From NCBI RefSeq assembly GCF_008274825.1, contig NZ_CP030848.1, forward strand, positions 434,001 to 498,000: a stretch of DNA of 64,000 nucleotides, in the 5' to 3' direction. Below the pieces are notes generated by a model. That model worked only from the letters and a program-made list of their open reading frames with translations, had not been told where the DNA came from and ran no database searches. The position numbers were made by a program, and so were the translations under genes. Within the stretch, counting starts at the first letter, position 1, and each line of letters opens with the position of its first letter. This DNA is from Sphingobacterium hotanense (GTDB lineage Bacteria; Bacteroidota; Bacteroidia; Sphingobacteriales; Sphingobacteriaceae). This document shows positions 10,293-20,372 of the stretch, piece after piece.

Positions 10293-11224
10293 TGACAATC
10301 AATAGCATATGGAAGAGTGGATTAGCTCTTCTTACACTTGGGATTTTCATCTCCCAAAATAGCGCACAAGCGCAATCTTTCCGCCCGCTTACCGCAGATG
10401 AGAAAAATGCCTATCCCGACAATCAGGCAATCTTATTGACCTTAGAAAACAAGGCCGATTCCATTATCGCCAGCAAAAATCACCTGACGCCGCAGCAAGC
10501 AAAGGAACAGCTCAAAGCGAGCATAAATAAAAAAGTAAAGATTAAGGCCGTAAAGCCAAACAATAAGGTGCTCAGTTCCGAAGAAATTGTTAAAAAGTTG
10601 AAATTATCGACGGTTATTGTTGCAGACGCTTACTTATGTGGAAAATGCGCCCGTACGCATATAGCTCCGTCTTCGGGCTATATCATAGATGAATCGGGAA
10701 TCTTCGTAACAAACTACCACGTCGTAGAATCATTCGTAAAACCACAGACAAACGGACAGGCGAAGCTTTCCTTGCAAGTGATGACATGGGATGGGAAAGT
10801 ATATGCCGTCTCGGAGATTCTTTCTGCCAATCAAGATATGGACTTAGCCATCGTCAAGCTAAATGTAGGCAAGGATAATTTGGTGCCCCTAGCACTTGGG
10901 CCGGACGCAGAGATCGGTTCGGAGGTCTTTGTCTTGAGCCATCCGCATATGCTCTTCGATTTCTTCTCGAAAGGAATTGTCGCTAGAAAATATAGCCGAT
11001 ATACCAGATACGGCTCCAAAGATAGTTACCCTGAAATGGAAATCACAGCAGACTTTGCTGCCGGTTCATCTGGAGCAGCGGTAGTAGACAATAAAGGAAA
11101 CTTAGTGTCTACGGTGGCTACTACCTGGTCATTATACTACGATAGCCAACGTAAATCTGACCTGCAGATGGTCGTTAAAGGGACAAAGCCTGTTATCTGT
11201 TTGAAGGAATTGCTTTTGTTATAG
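10292..11224 (+). CDS. Trypsin-like (S1C/DegP-type) serine protease
   Basis: A 310-residue exported protein starting in the previous stop codon (taATG overlap). After a signal peptide (LALLTLGIFISQNSAQA) comes a chymotrypsin-fold domain. The visible catalytic triad is His143 (VTNYHVV), Asp184 (DLAIVKL) and Ser260 in GSSGAAVV. A pair of cysteines (YLCGKCART, about residue 113) precedes the His and might form a disulfide or a metal site. No PDZ domain follows, so it is shorter than DegP. It ends the SusCD operon and may process a surface component or a proteinaceous substrate. The protease call is firm; the substrate is unknown. Confidence 0.85.
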   Translation: MTINSIWKSGLALLTLGIFISQNSAQAQSFRPLTADEKNAYPDNQAILLTLENKADSIIASKNHLTPQQAKEQLKASINKKVKIKAVKPNNKVLSSEEIVKKLKLSTVIVADAYLCGKCARTHIAPSSGYIIDESGIFVTNYHVVESFVKPQTNGQAKLSLQVMTWDGKVYAVSEILSANQDMDLAIVKLNVGKDNLVPLALGPDAEIGSEVFVLSHPHMLFDFFSKGIVARKYSRYTRYGSKDSYPEMEITADFAAGSSGAAVVDNKGNLVSTVATTWSLYYDSQRKSDLQMVVKGTKPVICLKELLLL

Positions 11225-11745
11225 AAGTTAGTAGTTAGACCTATGACGGGATGTTATGGTTGGAGGGAAAGAGGGTAGTTTTGAATATGGGATGCGAGGA
11301 AGATTTGTTGGGGCTTATTTCTACTTCTAAGGTCTACAATCTAGTCTGAATCAGGAAAGGAAGGTGCAAGGATGGTCAGGATCTTGGTCCTCTTGAAATC
11401 TTTCCTTTCCTAGTCAGACAAATCATCCTTTTATACAGTACGTTTCTTCGTTTACTCAAAACCCTTATAAAACCCTTTCACTCCTCTTTCATAACCCCAT
11501 CATAGCCGCTTCGAAAGGGTTATGATAGGGGAGTGAATAGCCTATGAATGGTAAGTGCTTGAACGTAGGTGTCGAGGGGCTGAGGATTTGCTTAGCTGAA
11601 CTAGCAAAGGAAGGGTTAAGGGATGAGTAGAATAGTCCAATATCTAGTCTGAACCAGCATTTAGGGGGTATATAATTCAATAGAAACAATTGAAAAGTAT
11701 GAATGTAGATACTTTTTCGTTGTTTCCCAACAAGTTGGGTGGTTG
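11225..11745. repeat. Hairpin-rich gene-free spacer
   Basis: No convincing gene is present. Two long imperfect inverted repeats are visible. One has 21-base arms at 11477-11497 and 11517-11537 with about two to three mismatches. The other has arms near 11341-11362 and 11401-11419. A short motif CTAGTCTGAA occurs at 11341 and again near 11644. This looks like a decayed repeat unit or a set of terminators; no function can be assigned. Confidence 0.5.
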
Positions 11746-13712
11746 CTAACTACTTACCTTTGTGACAAATATTTTGCTGAAGTCTTTTTTAGTCAAATCG
11801 CTTTTGTGGATTACAAAAAACAAATCTCCAGCATCTCCCCATTGAAAATCGCCTCGAGATTTTACCAACAGCAAAATCACCCAATCTTGGGGAATGCCTT
11901 TCCAAGTCAGCGATGCTTGTAATTCAGGTGACTCATGTTGCGTAAATGCATAACAATTCATCGCGTAGTCAAATTCTTTGAGATCCAAAATAGGAGTTTC
12001 AAGTTTATCGTACAATTCGTCAAGTAATTCCCCTTGTTGTAGCAAAGATTTCCCTTTGCCTTCCAATAAGTATTTGTTTTGATGGTACGCGTAAGATGAG
12101 GGCGCAGAATTCAGTAAAAAAGCATCTGCTTTATATGCTGTGTACTGGCCATTGAACAATTCGAAAAAATCTTCTTCCTCGAAATGGAATCGTCCTCCCG
12201 ATTCTAATGTCTTGTTGTCCTCGACATACAGCACTTTTGCCAAATCTTCGTCGTCGTATCCGAAAAAATGAAAACTCTTGAAAAAGAAAAATAAGGTCCC
12301 GGTACGAGGAAGATAGGTCTGCAATTCTGCAATACTTTTGCAGTTTATTTGTGCGATAAACTCATAGTGATAGTTCTTTGCTCATCTGTACTACAAAAAG
12401 TCGGGAATGGAATTGTTTGAGGGAGATCTGGATATCCTCCAAATCGATGATTTCCTATCAATGCATAATTATCTTTTGATGTATTGTTAAATCCTACTGA
12501 CTTTTTTATCAACGAAAGGATAGATTCGCGTTCACGAGTTAATTTATTTTTATCGATTATTTTATTTACTGGGGCAATCAGGTCTTTGTCTTGTTCTGCA
12601 AGGAAATCATTTTCATTCCAGGCCAGCATACCTTTACCATCGGCGCCATGATAGCTATAGTCGAGTAATCGTCTTTTGTCATCAATATCGAGTTCTAATC
12701 CGTCGAATGAATTATATTCAGGAGGTGAATTTTTTAAAGGATTTCCATTAGCCTGAATGGAGGTTAGCGAATCTTGTTTTAGCAACGAAACAGGTTGTGT
12801 TGTAAGTTGATTATCTATAACGTCCAACGTATTTAGAGAAGGCAAGTTAATCTCTTCAGGAATACTTTCGAGAGCGTTATTCTGAAGCGCAAGATATTTC
12901 ATATTGGGTAAAGAGAAAAGCGACGCAGGTAAGTTTTTGAGCTCAGAAAAATTTATAGACAATCTTTCTAAGTTTTGTAGGTGGCCGATTTCTTCAGGCA
13001 AATGTTGCAATCTTGTTCCGTTTATATGAATCGTGATTAATTCGCGCAACTCTACCAATCGTTCGTCGAATTCGAAAAAGTCTAATTTAGTTTGGTCAAT
13101 AAAATTTCCACGATTTGTAATCGTCAGATAAGCAAGGTTTTTGAATGTGTAAACCTCATTTGGTAACGTTTTGAACGTTGGATTTATAATTTCTAAATTG
13201 CGTACATCCGATGGATTGGCGGAGTTTGTTTCTTCCAAACTTTTGAAACGATAGAATTCCCAATTCAAACATTTGGAATCCAATTGAACAGCGACTTGTA
13301 GTGCAAACTCGGGAACATCGTTATAAGGGGGAGACCATTTACCATCGACTAATACCCAGCCGTCTTTATATTCGACTCTACCGAAAAAATCTAGTGAATA
13401 TTCAAACCCATCCTTGCTAAAGTTGGTGTGGTCTCGTAGATTTTTATCTTCTTCGAACGAAATCACTCCTGTTGGAGTTCCATTCTCGTGAATTCTTAAT
13501 GCCTCGAATGAAATTTTTAGTTTGTTATCCGGATTATAAGTATCGAAAAGTTTGTCGTTTTGTTCGCTTTCAATAGTGCTTATATCAACTGTAATTTGTG
13601 TATATAAGGTCCCAATGAGTTCGGCAATGGTCCACGAGGTTTGTTGCTAATCAATTGGGTAGTCTTTGCCATCGATCTTGAAGTACGATGTTGGATTCGA
13701 TACCTGTTCCAT
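11746..13712 (-). pseudogene. Broken LRR-DUF1963 (YwqG-like) gene: amber codon 22 and a frameshift
   Basis: One gene appears to be split into pieces. From an ATG at 13712 the reading frame gives MEQVSNPTSYFKIDGKDYPID and then TAG at 13649-13647. The same frame continues openly (QQTSWTIAELIGTLYTQ...) through a region with leucine-rich repeats (about 12,800-13,200; GHLQNLERLSINFSEL). It then enters the start of a DUF1963 domain (GNHRFGGYPDLPQ) and stops at 12345. A one-base shift just upstream recovers YEFIAQINCKSIAELQTYLP and runs on to 11746 with the rest of DUF1963 (GTLFFFFKSFHFFGYDDEDL). DUF1963 proteins normally contain the junction FIAQIN, so a frameshift is the natural reading. Two separate lesions argue for a decayed gene rather than a single sequencing error. 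The intact protein would have been a cytoplasmic LRR protein of unknown role. Confidence 0.85.
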
Positions 13713-14005
13713 ACTATGAGCTGTTAGTTAGAAAGTGCAATGATTTTATTAAAAATAAGCATTAATCTTAATGTTCGATAACGTTTCATTAACTGAGCAT
13801 AAATCCAATGGCCACGTTTACGCATTATAGAGGTGGGAATGAGCGGTCAGTATTATTCATATTACAGATTCTACGTATCCGACTTAATTTCACGTTAGGC
13901 TTGCGAGGTGTAACAGGTAAAGGAAGGGTTTTAGGAACTTATCACTACTGTTGATGTCAAAATGGCAAATTATATAATGCCGCCTTAGGTCTAAATACTA
14001 ACTAC
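13713..14005. other. Gene-free spacer before the insertion sequence
   Basis: No gene is seen. The last 15 bases (13991-14005, CTAAATACTAACTAC) are repeated directly on the far side of the IS982-type element. Confidence 0.5.
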
Positions 14006-15042
14006 TAATGCGAATTAAGGGTTGAAAATAGGCTTTATGAAACAGGCTGTTAATTTACCGAACACATGTACTAATAGTCCTTTGGTAGATCTGACCTTAC
14101 TTGCGTTTTGTATCTGTGTTTTTTCATTTATCCAATTAAAAAAGGATTCGATTGGTTGTCTTACCTTAGATACTGCTCTTGAAAACAGGTCATTATAAGC
14201 ACGATCCCTGTTTTTTAAACAATCTGGTTTTCCTTGGGTTTCCCTTATCGGAGTATACATAATTGATTTTTTTTCTTTATAAAACCACTCGAAGAACGGG
14301 GCGTCACGGTATATCTTGTCACCAAAGAACGTCCTACCTGCGATGGATGCCCAATTCTCCTTAAATATGTTCAGGTCACTTTCAGATGCCTTGCTTATTA
14401 CAATGCTTTCCGGACGAGGCAGCGTGGATTTGTTATAGCTGTTGAGCGCATGAAGCTTTAATCCAAAATACCAAAGCCTCTTCGTTGAGCAGAAGCTTTT
14501 ATCCGTTATCTCCAGAGCTACCTTTGCCCTTCTAGTCCCACTGCAGGTTATGATGGGCATAGAGTCCAGTAGGGAAAATTCTCTGGAGCACTCCTCTGGT
14601 GCAAAGTCCTCTATAACTGACTGACAAAGAGATCTCAAAACATCAAAAAGGCGGTTGATACGGGTGTTGAATGCTACGTATGAAGTTAGCTTGGGAAACC
14701 AATCCATCAGATAATCCGAGGCGAATTTATGGATCTGCTTGATCCTTAGCCGCTGTTCCTCGTGCACACTGAATAAATAGATGGTCAAAACCTCCTGATC
14801 AGTAAAGTCAGGTTTGTTATTGTTTGAAAATCGCTGACAGTAATATTGCAGTTCACTGTCATATTTATCACACACATACTGGTATAATTTTATTAATTTT
14901 AGAGCCTTGGCCTGATTGATCATGTTCTTTTATAATGCGTAAGGAACATTATAAATATACTGATAATCAGGCTTTTATACAAGTTTTCGACCCTCTTTTT
15001 AAGAAGATTTTTCCAATATATTTCAACCCTTAATTCGCATTA
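14006..15042 (-). mobile_element. IS982-family insertion sequence with inverted and direct repeats
   Basis: A 1,037-bp element bounded by perfect 22-base inverted repeats (14006-14027 and 15021-15042; inner part GCGAATTAAGGGTTGAAA). It is flanked by a 15-base direct repeat CTAAATACTAACTAC at 13991-14005 and 15043-15057. A single transposase gene fills it. The length fits the IS982 family (about 1 kb). The direct repeat is longer than usual for the family, so part of it may be a pre-existing tandem repeat (the flank has other ACTAACTACTAA-like units). Confidence 0.85.
14015..14923 (-). CDS. IS982-family transposase
   Basis: A 302-residue DDE transposase that starts with MINQAKALKLIKLYQYVCDK. 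The N-terminal helical part (TDQEVLTIYLFSVHEEQRLRIKQIH) and the core motifs LLDSMPIITC, GRTFFGDKIYRD and the late VRQPIESFFNWINEKTQIQNASKVRS are those of the IS982 family. The D of LLDSMP, the D of GDKIYRD and the E of QPIESFF are good candidates for the catalytic triad. The frame is intact, so the element may still be active. It occupies nearly the whole space between the inverted repeats. Confidence 0.88.
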   Translation of the reverse strand: MINQAKALKLIKLYQYVCDKYDSELQYYCQRFSNNNKPDFTDQEVLTIYLFSVHEEQRLRIKQIHKFASDYLMDWFPKLTSYVAFNTRINRLFDVLRSLCQSVIEDFAPEECSREFSLLDSMPIITCSGTRRAKVALEITDKSFCSTKRLWYFGLKLHALNSYNKSTLPRPESIVISKASESDLNIFKENWASIAGRTFFGDKIYRDAPFFEWFYKEKKSIMYTPIRETQGKPDCLKNRDRAYNDLFSRAVSKVRQPIESFFNWINEKTQIQNASKVRSTKGLLVHVFGKLTACFIKPIFNP

Positions 15043-15147
15043 CTAAATACTAACTACTAATAACTACGACTAAAGTGTAAAATAAACACTTAGTTCTTCG
15101 ACTTATCATTGTATTTTGTATTTTAGATAAAAGAAGAGCAAAAACCC

Positions 15148-16194
15148 ATGCCTGAACCAACAATAAACGAAAATCCACACAAACGATTAAACTTACTTAC
15201 GGGTGAATTTATCCTCGTATCCCCGCATCGAAGTAAACGGCCTTGGCAAGGGCAAGTGGAGGAAACCTCTGCAGATCAACGTCCGGAATATGATTCTACC
15301 TGTTATTTATGTCCTGGGAATCAACGCGCTGATGGTACCTTAAATCCAGATTATAAGGATAGTTTTGTTTTTGTAAATGATTTCTCTGCCTTGCTTCCCG
15401 ATACGGAAAGCACATTCATCGATGAGGATGGTCTATTGATTGCGGAGACCGAGCGGGGGATCTGTAAAGTTATTGCTTTTAGTCCTCGACATGATCTTAC
15501 TTTGCCAGAAATGGAAGTTCAGGATATCAAAAAGGTCGTGAATTTATGGCAGCAGGAGTTTGTGGAATTGCGTCGCGATGATTGGATCAAATACATACAG
15601 ATTTTCGAAAATAAAGGGGCGATCATGGGCTGCAGCAACCCGCATCCGCATGGTCAGATATGGGCACAGAGTAGCCTTCCTGTAGAAATTATAAAAGAAG
15701 ATATACAACTGCGTGCATACTTCGAAGATCATCAAAGGAGTTTACTTGCCGATTATATAGATCTAGAAGAGCGAAAAGATGAACGCGTGATCATCGCTAA
15801 TGAGCACTTTGTGGCACTGGTTCCCTATTGGGCTTCCTGGCCTTTCGAAACGATGATGGTTTCAAGAAGACATGTACAAGATATTAGTCAGTTTACTGAC
15901 CAAGAAAAGCAAGATCTTGCCAAGACCATAAAGGAACTCACTGTCCGTTACGACAATATTTTCAACACATCATTTCCATACTCCGCCGGGATGCATCAGG
16001 CTCCTGTCAATAGTGAAGATCAGCAGCATTGGCATTGGCATATGCACTTTTATCCACCGCTATTGCGGTCTGCTTCGGTTAAAAAGTTTATGGTTGGTTA
16101 TGAAATGTTGGCCAATCCACAGCGAGATATCACCGCTGAGCGTGCTGCAGAAATCATTAAAGAACAAAGTACCACCCATTATAAGGCTCAATAG
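15148..16194 (+). CDS. galT: Galactose-1-phosphate uridylyltransferase
   Basis: A 348-residue enzyme of the Leloir pathway that exchanges UMP between UDP-glucose and galactose 1-phosphate. The catalytic histidine motif HPHGQIW is at about residues 165-171. A metal-binding CYLC pair lies near residues 53-56 (DSTCYLCPGNQRA) and a second H-rich segment HWHWHMHFYPP near 295-305. The length is normal. Its stop codon directly abuts the ATG of galK, and galM and a sugar symporter follow, forming a galactose uptake and catabolism operon. galE lies apart at 33,053. Confidence 0.95.
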   Translation: MPEPTINENPHKRLNLLTGEFILVSPHRSKRPWQGQVEETSADQRPEYDSTCYLCPGNQRADGTLNPDYKDSFVFVNDFSALLPDTESTFIDEDGLLIAETERGICKVIAFSPRHDLTLPEMEVQDIKKVVNLWQQEFVELRRDDWIKYIQIFENKGAIMGCSNPHPHGQIWAQSSLPVEIIKEDIQLRAYFEDHQRSLLADYIDLEERKDERVIIANEHFVALVPYWASWPFETMMVSRRHVQDISQFTDQEKQDLAKTIKELTVRYDNIFNTSFPYSAGMHQAPVNSEDQQHWHWHMHFYPPLLRSASVKKFMVGYEMLANPQRDITAERAAEIIKEQSTTHYKAQ

Positions 16195-17352
16195 ATGATC
16201 GATAAGCATATACTCGAATCGCGTTTTAAGGATGTTTTTGGAAAGAATCCTGACCTTGTTGTTAAATCTCCAGGGCGAATCAATATTATTGGCGAGCATA
16301 CCGATTATAATGAGGGCTTCGTATTGCCCGCTGCCATCGATAAAGCAGTATATGTCGTAGTTAGGAAACGGGAGGATGATCTCATCAACCTTTATGCGGA
16401 AGATTTTAAAGAGAATTTTGCGATTTCAATGAAAGACGTTGCGCCGACGGCGCAAGGTTGGCCGAACTATATACTGGGCGTAGTGCAGCAAATAGAGAAT
16501 AAGGGGCTTAGCCTATCTGGATTTGACTTGTATATCGACGGAGACATTCCTGTAGGGGCTGGTCTATCGTCCTCGGCTGCAGTAGAATGTGCAACGGGTT
16601 ATGCTTTGAACGAATTGTATGGGTTGAATCTTGATCGCGTCACCATTGCTAAAATGGGGCAAATGGCCGAGCATACCTATGCGGGGGTGAAATGTGGGAT
16701 TATGGATCAATTCGCTTCGGTATTGAGCAAGGCGGGGCATGTAATCCGTTTGGATTGTCGCGACCTTAGCTATACCTACGTGCCCTTAGATTTGGGGAAC
16801 CATGAGCTTGTGCTTCTTAATACCAATGTAAAGCATGCTTTAGCATCTTCTGCATACAATGACCGTCGTCATGCTTGCGAGCATGCGGTAGGTCTGCTGC
16901 AGGCTAAATACCCGCAGGTGAAGAGCTTGCGCGATGTCAGCATAGCGCAGTTGGACGAACTGGTAAAGCCTGTTGATCCGGAAGCCTATTCGAAGGCTAG
17001 ATTTGTATTGGAAGAAAATGAACGTCTAAATAGAGCATGCGAAGCCTTACAGGCAAGCGATATTACTGCCCTTGGCGAGCAGCTATTCCTAGCCCATGAG
17101 GGATTGAGCAAGGAATATGGAGTGAGCTGTGCGGAACTAGACTACCTAGTGGACCGGGCGAAGCAATTTAAACAGGTGAAGGGGGCAAGAATGATGGGTG
17201 GCGGTTTTGGTGGTTGCACCATCAATATCGTAGAAAAGGGATTTGGCCCTCAATTAGTTGAAGCCTTGTCCGAAGGCTACCGCTCGAGATTTGACTTGGA
17301 ATTAGCGGCTATTTTCGTCGCCATTGATAATGGAACGGAAGTCGTATATTAG
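16195..17352 (+). CDS. galK: Galactokinase
   Basis: A 385-residue GHMP-family kinase that phosphorylates galactose at C1 with ATP. The three family motifs are visible: the galactokinase signature GRINIIGEHTDYNEGFVLP (about residues 29-47), the ATP-binding loop GAGLSSSAAVECA (about 122-134) and the C-terminal MMGGGFGGCTI (about 330-340). It begins immediately after the galT stop, so the two are translationally linked. The length is normal and the frame is intact. Confidence 0.96.
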   Translation: MIDKHILESRFKDVFGKNPDLVVKSPGRINIIGEHTDYNEGFVLPAAIDKAVYVVVRKREDDLINLYAEDFKENFAISMKDVAPTAQGWPNYILGVVQQIENKGLSLSGFDLYIDGDIPVGAGLSSSAAVECATGYALNELYGLNLDRVTIAKMGQMAEHTYAGVKCGIMDQFASVLSKAGHVIRLDCRDLSYTYVPLDLGNHELVLLNTNVKHALASSAYNDRRHACEHAVGLLQAKYPQVKSLRDVSIAQLDELVKPVDPEAYSKARFVLEENERLNRACEALQASDITALGEQLFLAHEGLSKEYGVSCAELDYLVDRAKQFKQVKGARMMGGGFGGCTINIVEKGFGPQLVEALSEGYRSRFDLELAAIFVAIDNGTEVVY

Positions 17353-17374
17353 ATACACGATTATAAACAATCTG

Positions 17375-18541
17375 ATGAATAAGAAACTAATCAACCTAAT
17401 CCTGGGTTGTGCTTTGTTGGCTCTATTATCTTGCCAGCAGGGAACAAAACAAGATAAAACCAGCCCATCACCCACGGGTAGCAAAGAGCTAGTTGACTCC
17501 GCGCAGTTTAATGAAGATATAGATGGTAAAGCCGTAAGATTATTTATTTTAAAGAACGCCAAGGGAGCGACTGCCTATTTGACCAATTTTGGCGCCCGCC
17601 TCGTTGGACTTGTAGTTCCAAATAAAGATGGCGCTATGACTGATGTTGTTTTGGGATTTAGCAAGGCTTCGCTGTATAACAATCCCGAAGAGCCCTACTT
17701 TGGACCAATAGTTGGCCCTTTCGGCAACCGAATTGCAAACGGGAAGTTCAGCATTGATGGGGAGCAATACACGACGCCTACGAACAATGGTAAGAATACT
17801 TTGCATGGTGGATTTAAGGGCTTGCATTTTGCGAATTGGGAGGCTAAACAAATCGACGAGAAAAGCGTTGTTTTCTCGCACACCTTGCCCGATAGATACG
17901 AGGGTTTTCCTGGTAATATCAAAATTGAAGTGACTTACAGTCTGTCTGATCATGATGAACTGACGATTGCTTACCATGCTACGACTGATAAAAAGACGGT
18001 TATCAACCTGACCAACCACGCTTATTTCAATTTAAACGGGGAGGGTAGTGGTTCCATCTTGAATCATCAATTGACGCTATTTGCGGATCAGATGACACCG
18101 ATGGACAGCACACTGATTCCAACAGGAGCGATTAGTTCGGTTAAAGGAACGCCATTTGATTTTACGAGCGCGAAAAGCATTGGCAAAGACATTGAAGTTG
18201 CTAATGAGCAACTGACTTTTGGCAAAGGCTTTGATCATAATTTTGTGTTGAATGGCACAAAAGTCGACGGTCTGAATCATGCTGCCAAGGTTGTTGGAGA
18301 TCAGTCTGGCATTGTGATGGATATCTATACAGAAGAGCCGGGCATTCAATTTTACTCCGGAAACTTTATGGCAGAAAAAGTAACCCTGAAGAACGGCAAT
18401 AAAGACAGTTTCAGGACGGGCTTCTGCTTAGAGCCGCAGCATTTCCCGGACTCGCCAAACCAACCTAACTTCCCGTCGACCATCCTTAATCCCGGCGACA
18501 GCTATTCGACCAAATCTGTTTATAAATTCTCAGTTCAATAA
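17375..18541 (+). CDS. galM: Aldose 1-epimerase (galactose mutarotase), predicted lipoprotein
   Basis: From the ATG at 17375, 22 bp after galK, the product has 388 residues. An ATG at 17324 inside galK is in frame but would hide the signal peptide. The N-terminus MNKKLINLILGCALLALLSC is a lipoprotein signal with a Cys near residue 20, so the enzyme should be exported and lipid-anchored. Mutarotase motifs follow: GPFGNRIANGKF (about 120), NLTNHAYFNLNGEG (about 215) and the late EPQHFPDSPNQP. It interconverts alpha and beta sugar anomers, presumably outside the inner membrane, before uptake by the symporter encoded next. Confidence 0.93.
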   Translation: MNKKLINLILGCALLALLSCQQGTKQDKTSPSPTGSKELVDSAQFNEDIDGKAVRLFILKNAKGATAYLTNFGARLVGLVVPNKDGAMTDVVLGFSKASLYNNPEEPYFGPIVGPFGNRIANGKFSIDGEQYTTPTNNGKNTLHGGFKGLHFANWEAKQIDEKSVVFSHTLPDRYEGFPGNIKIEVTYSLSDHDELTIAYHATTDKKTVINLTNHAYFNLNGEGSGSILNHQLTLFADQMTPMDSTLIPTGAISSVKGTPFDFTSAKSIGKDIEVANEQLTFGKGFDHNFVLNGTKVDGLNHAAKVVGDQSGIVMDIYTEEPGIQFYSGNFMAEKVTLKNGNKDSFRTGFCLEPQHFPDSPNQPNFPSTILNPGDSYSTKSVYKFSVQ

Positions 18542-18544
18542 TCC

Positions 18545-20203
18545 ATGGAAACTAAAGATTATATCGTATTCCTATGCTATTTCGCTATCGTTGCGGGCTA
18601 TGGACTTTACATTTATTATAAGAAGAAATCAGCTTCAGGCGATTCTAAGGATTATTTTCTTGCCGAGGGGTCACTAACCTGGTGGGCAATTGGAGCTTCG
18701 CTTATTGCGTCCAATATTTCGGCGGAGCAGTTTATCGGTATGAGCGGCTCGGGTTTTAAGATCGGGTTGGCGATAGCGACTTATGAATGGATGGCTGCTG
18801 CGACTTTAATTGTCGTTGCGGTGTTTTTCTTGCCTGTCTACCTTAAGAACAAGATATTCACCATGCCGCAGTTCCTGAATGTCCGGTATAATGGAACGGT
18901 CTCGATGATTATGGCGGTCTTTTGGTTATTGCTTTATATCGTGGTCAACCTTACTTCCATCTTGTTTTTAGGGGCATTGGCGGTGTCGAGTATATCGGGT
19001 TTAGATTTTCAACTTTGTATGATCGGATTGGCGGTTTTTGCCATCGTTATCACCTTAGGGGGGATGAAAGTAATTGGGTATACCGATGTCATCCAAGTAT
19101 TTTTCCTTATCCTGGGTGGGCTTGCTACCACGTATCTTGCCTTAAATTTGGTTTCTGACCACTTTGGTGGCGAGGGGATCCTACAGGGCTTCAATATCGT
19201 GCATGAAAAAGCTGCCGATCATTTCCATATGATCTTAAAACCTGATAATCCGAATTACATCGATCTTCCGGGCTTAAGTGTCTTGATCGGTGGTATGTGG
19301 GTGATCAATCTTAGTTATTGGGGCTGTAATCAATACATCACGCAGCGCGCATTAGGAGCTGATCTAGGAACAGCAAGAAACGGGCTTTTATTTGCTGCAG
19401 TGTTAAAGTTATTGATGCCGATCATTGTGGTATTACCTGGAATTGCAGCATTTGTGCTGTACAATGATGGCTTGTTCCAACAGGAAATGATGGCAAGCGG
19501 GGAGCTAAATCCGGATAGAGCTTATCCGGTGTTGCTAAGTTTGTTGCCTACAGGTCTAAAAGGTCTGTCATTTGCGGCATTAACGGCTGCTGTTGTGGCA
19601 TCGCTTGCCGGAAAAGCAAACTCGGTTGCGACGATTTTCTCGCTAGACATTTACCAAAAGATATTCGATAAAAATGCTTCTGAGCGGAGGTTGGTGAACG
19701 TGGGAAAGATCACTATCATCGTTTCCATGATCTTAGCGATTATTATTGCGCCGCATTTGGGAATTGATAAGAAGGGTGGTTTCCAATATATTCAGGAGTA
19801 TACCGGCTTTGTTTCGCCAGGTATTTTTGCGATGTTCTTGCTGGGTTTCTTTTGGAAGAAAACGACGTCGAATGCCGCCCTGTTTGCGACTATCGGCGGA
19901 TTCTTAATGTCGATCGTATTGAAGTTCTTGCCTCAGTTTATGGACCTATCTTTTCTGGCATCTACGGGTTTCGCTATTCCGGTGAATGGTGTTTATGAAA
20001 TACCGTTTATCGATCGCGTTGGTTTTGTATTCTTGTTCTGTGTAATCGGAATGTACTTTATCAGTATTTATGAGAATAAACGCGGCGTAGCTCCGAATGG
20101 ATTGGAAGTGGATACAACGATGTTCAAGACAAAGACTGGTTTTGCGGTAGGCGCATTGCTGGTATTGGGAATTACAGCGGCCTTGTACACCATATTTTGG
20201 TAA
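18545..20203 (+). CDS. Sodium/sugar symporter of the SSS family (vSGLT-like)
   Basis: A 552-residue inner-membrane protein with about 14 hydrophobic segments. The early motif LTWWAIGASLIASNISAEQF (about residues 42-61) and a later GCNQYITQRALGA (about 260) are characteristic of sodium/glucose or galactose cotransporters of the SSS family. It starts three bases after galM and is the last gene of the gal operon, so galactose (or glucose) is the probable substrate. The start ATG at 18545 has no good rival. Confidence 0.92.
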   Translation: METKDYIVFLCYFAIVAGYGLYIYYKKKSASGDSKDYFLAEGSLTWWAIGASLIASNISAEQFIGMSGSGFKIGLAIATYEWMAAATLIVVAVFFLPVYLKNKIFTMPQFLNVRYNGTVSMIMAVFWLLLYIVVNLTSILFLGALAVSSISGLDFQLCMIGLAVFAIVITLGGMKVIGYTDVIQVFFLILGGLATTYLALNLVSDHFGGEGILQGFNIVHEKAADHFHMILKPDNPNYIDLPGLSVLIGGMWVINLSYWGCNQYITQRALGADLGTARNGLLFAAVLKLLMPIIVVLPGIAAFVLYNDGLFQQEMMASGELNPDRAYPVLLSLLPTGLKGLSFAALTAAVVASLAGKANSVATIFSLDIYQKIFDKNASERRLVNVGKITIIVSMILAIIIAPHLGIDKKGGFQYIQEYTGFVSPGIFAMFLLGFFWKKTTSNAALFATIGGFLMSIVLKFLPQFMDLSFLASTGFAIPVNGVYEIPFIDRVGFVFLFCVIGMYFISIYENKRGVAPNGLEVDTTMFKTKTGFAVGALLVLGITAALYTIFW

Positions 20204-20372
20204 GGAATTAATTTAGCTTAACATTTGCGCATATCGGATGAGGAGAGGGCATGGTGTTTGTGAATGATGTTGATGGTGTCTTCAATTTAAATCAACTTGC
20301 TAAGTGCCGTTTTTATTTTTCGGCCTGTCGTGCAAATGAACATATAAAAAACAAAAAAATATAAAACCGTCT

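Noticed and set aside
20204..20372. Possible small gene between the sugar symporter and the 77-residue protein
   Set aside because: No frame with a plausible start and composition; the region looks like an ordinary spacer.
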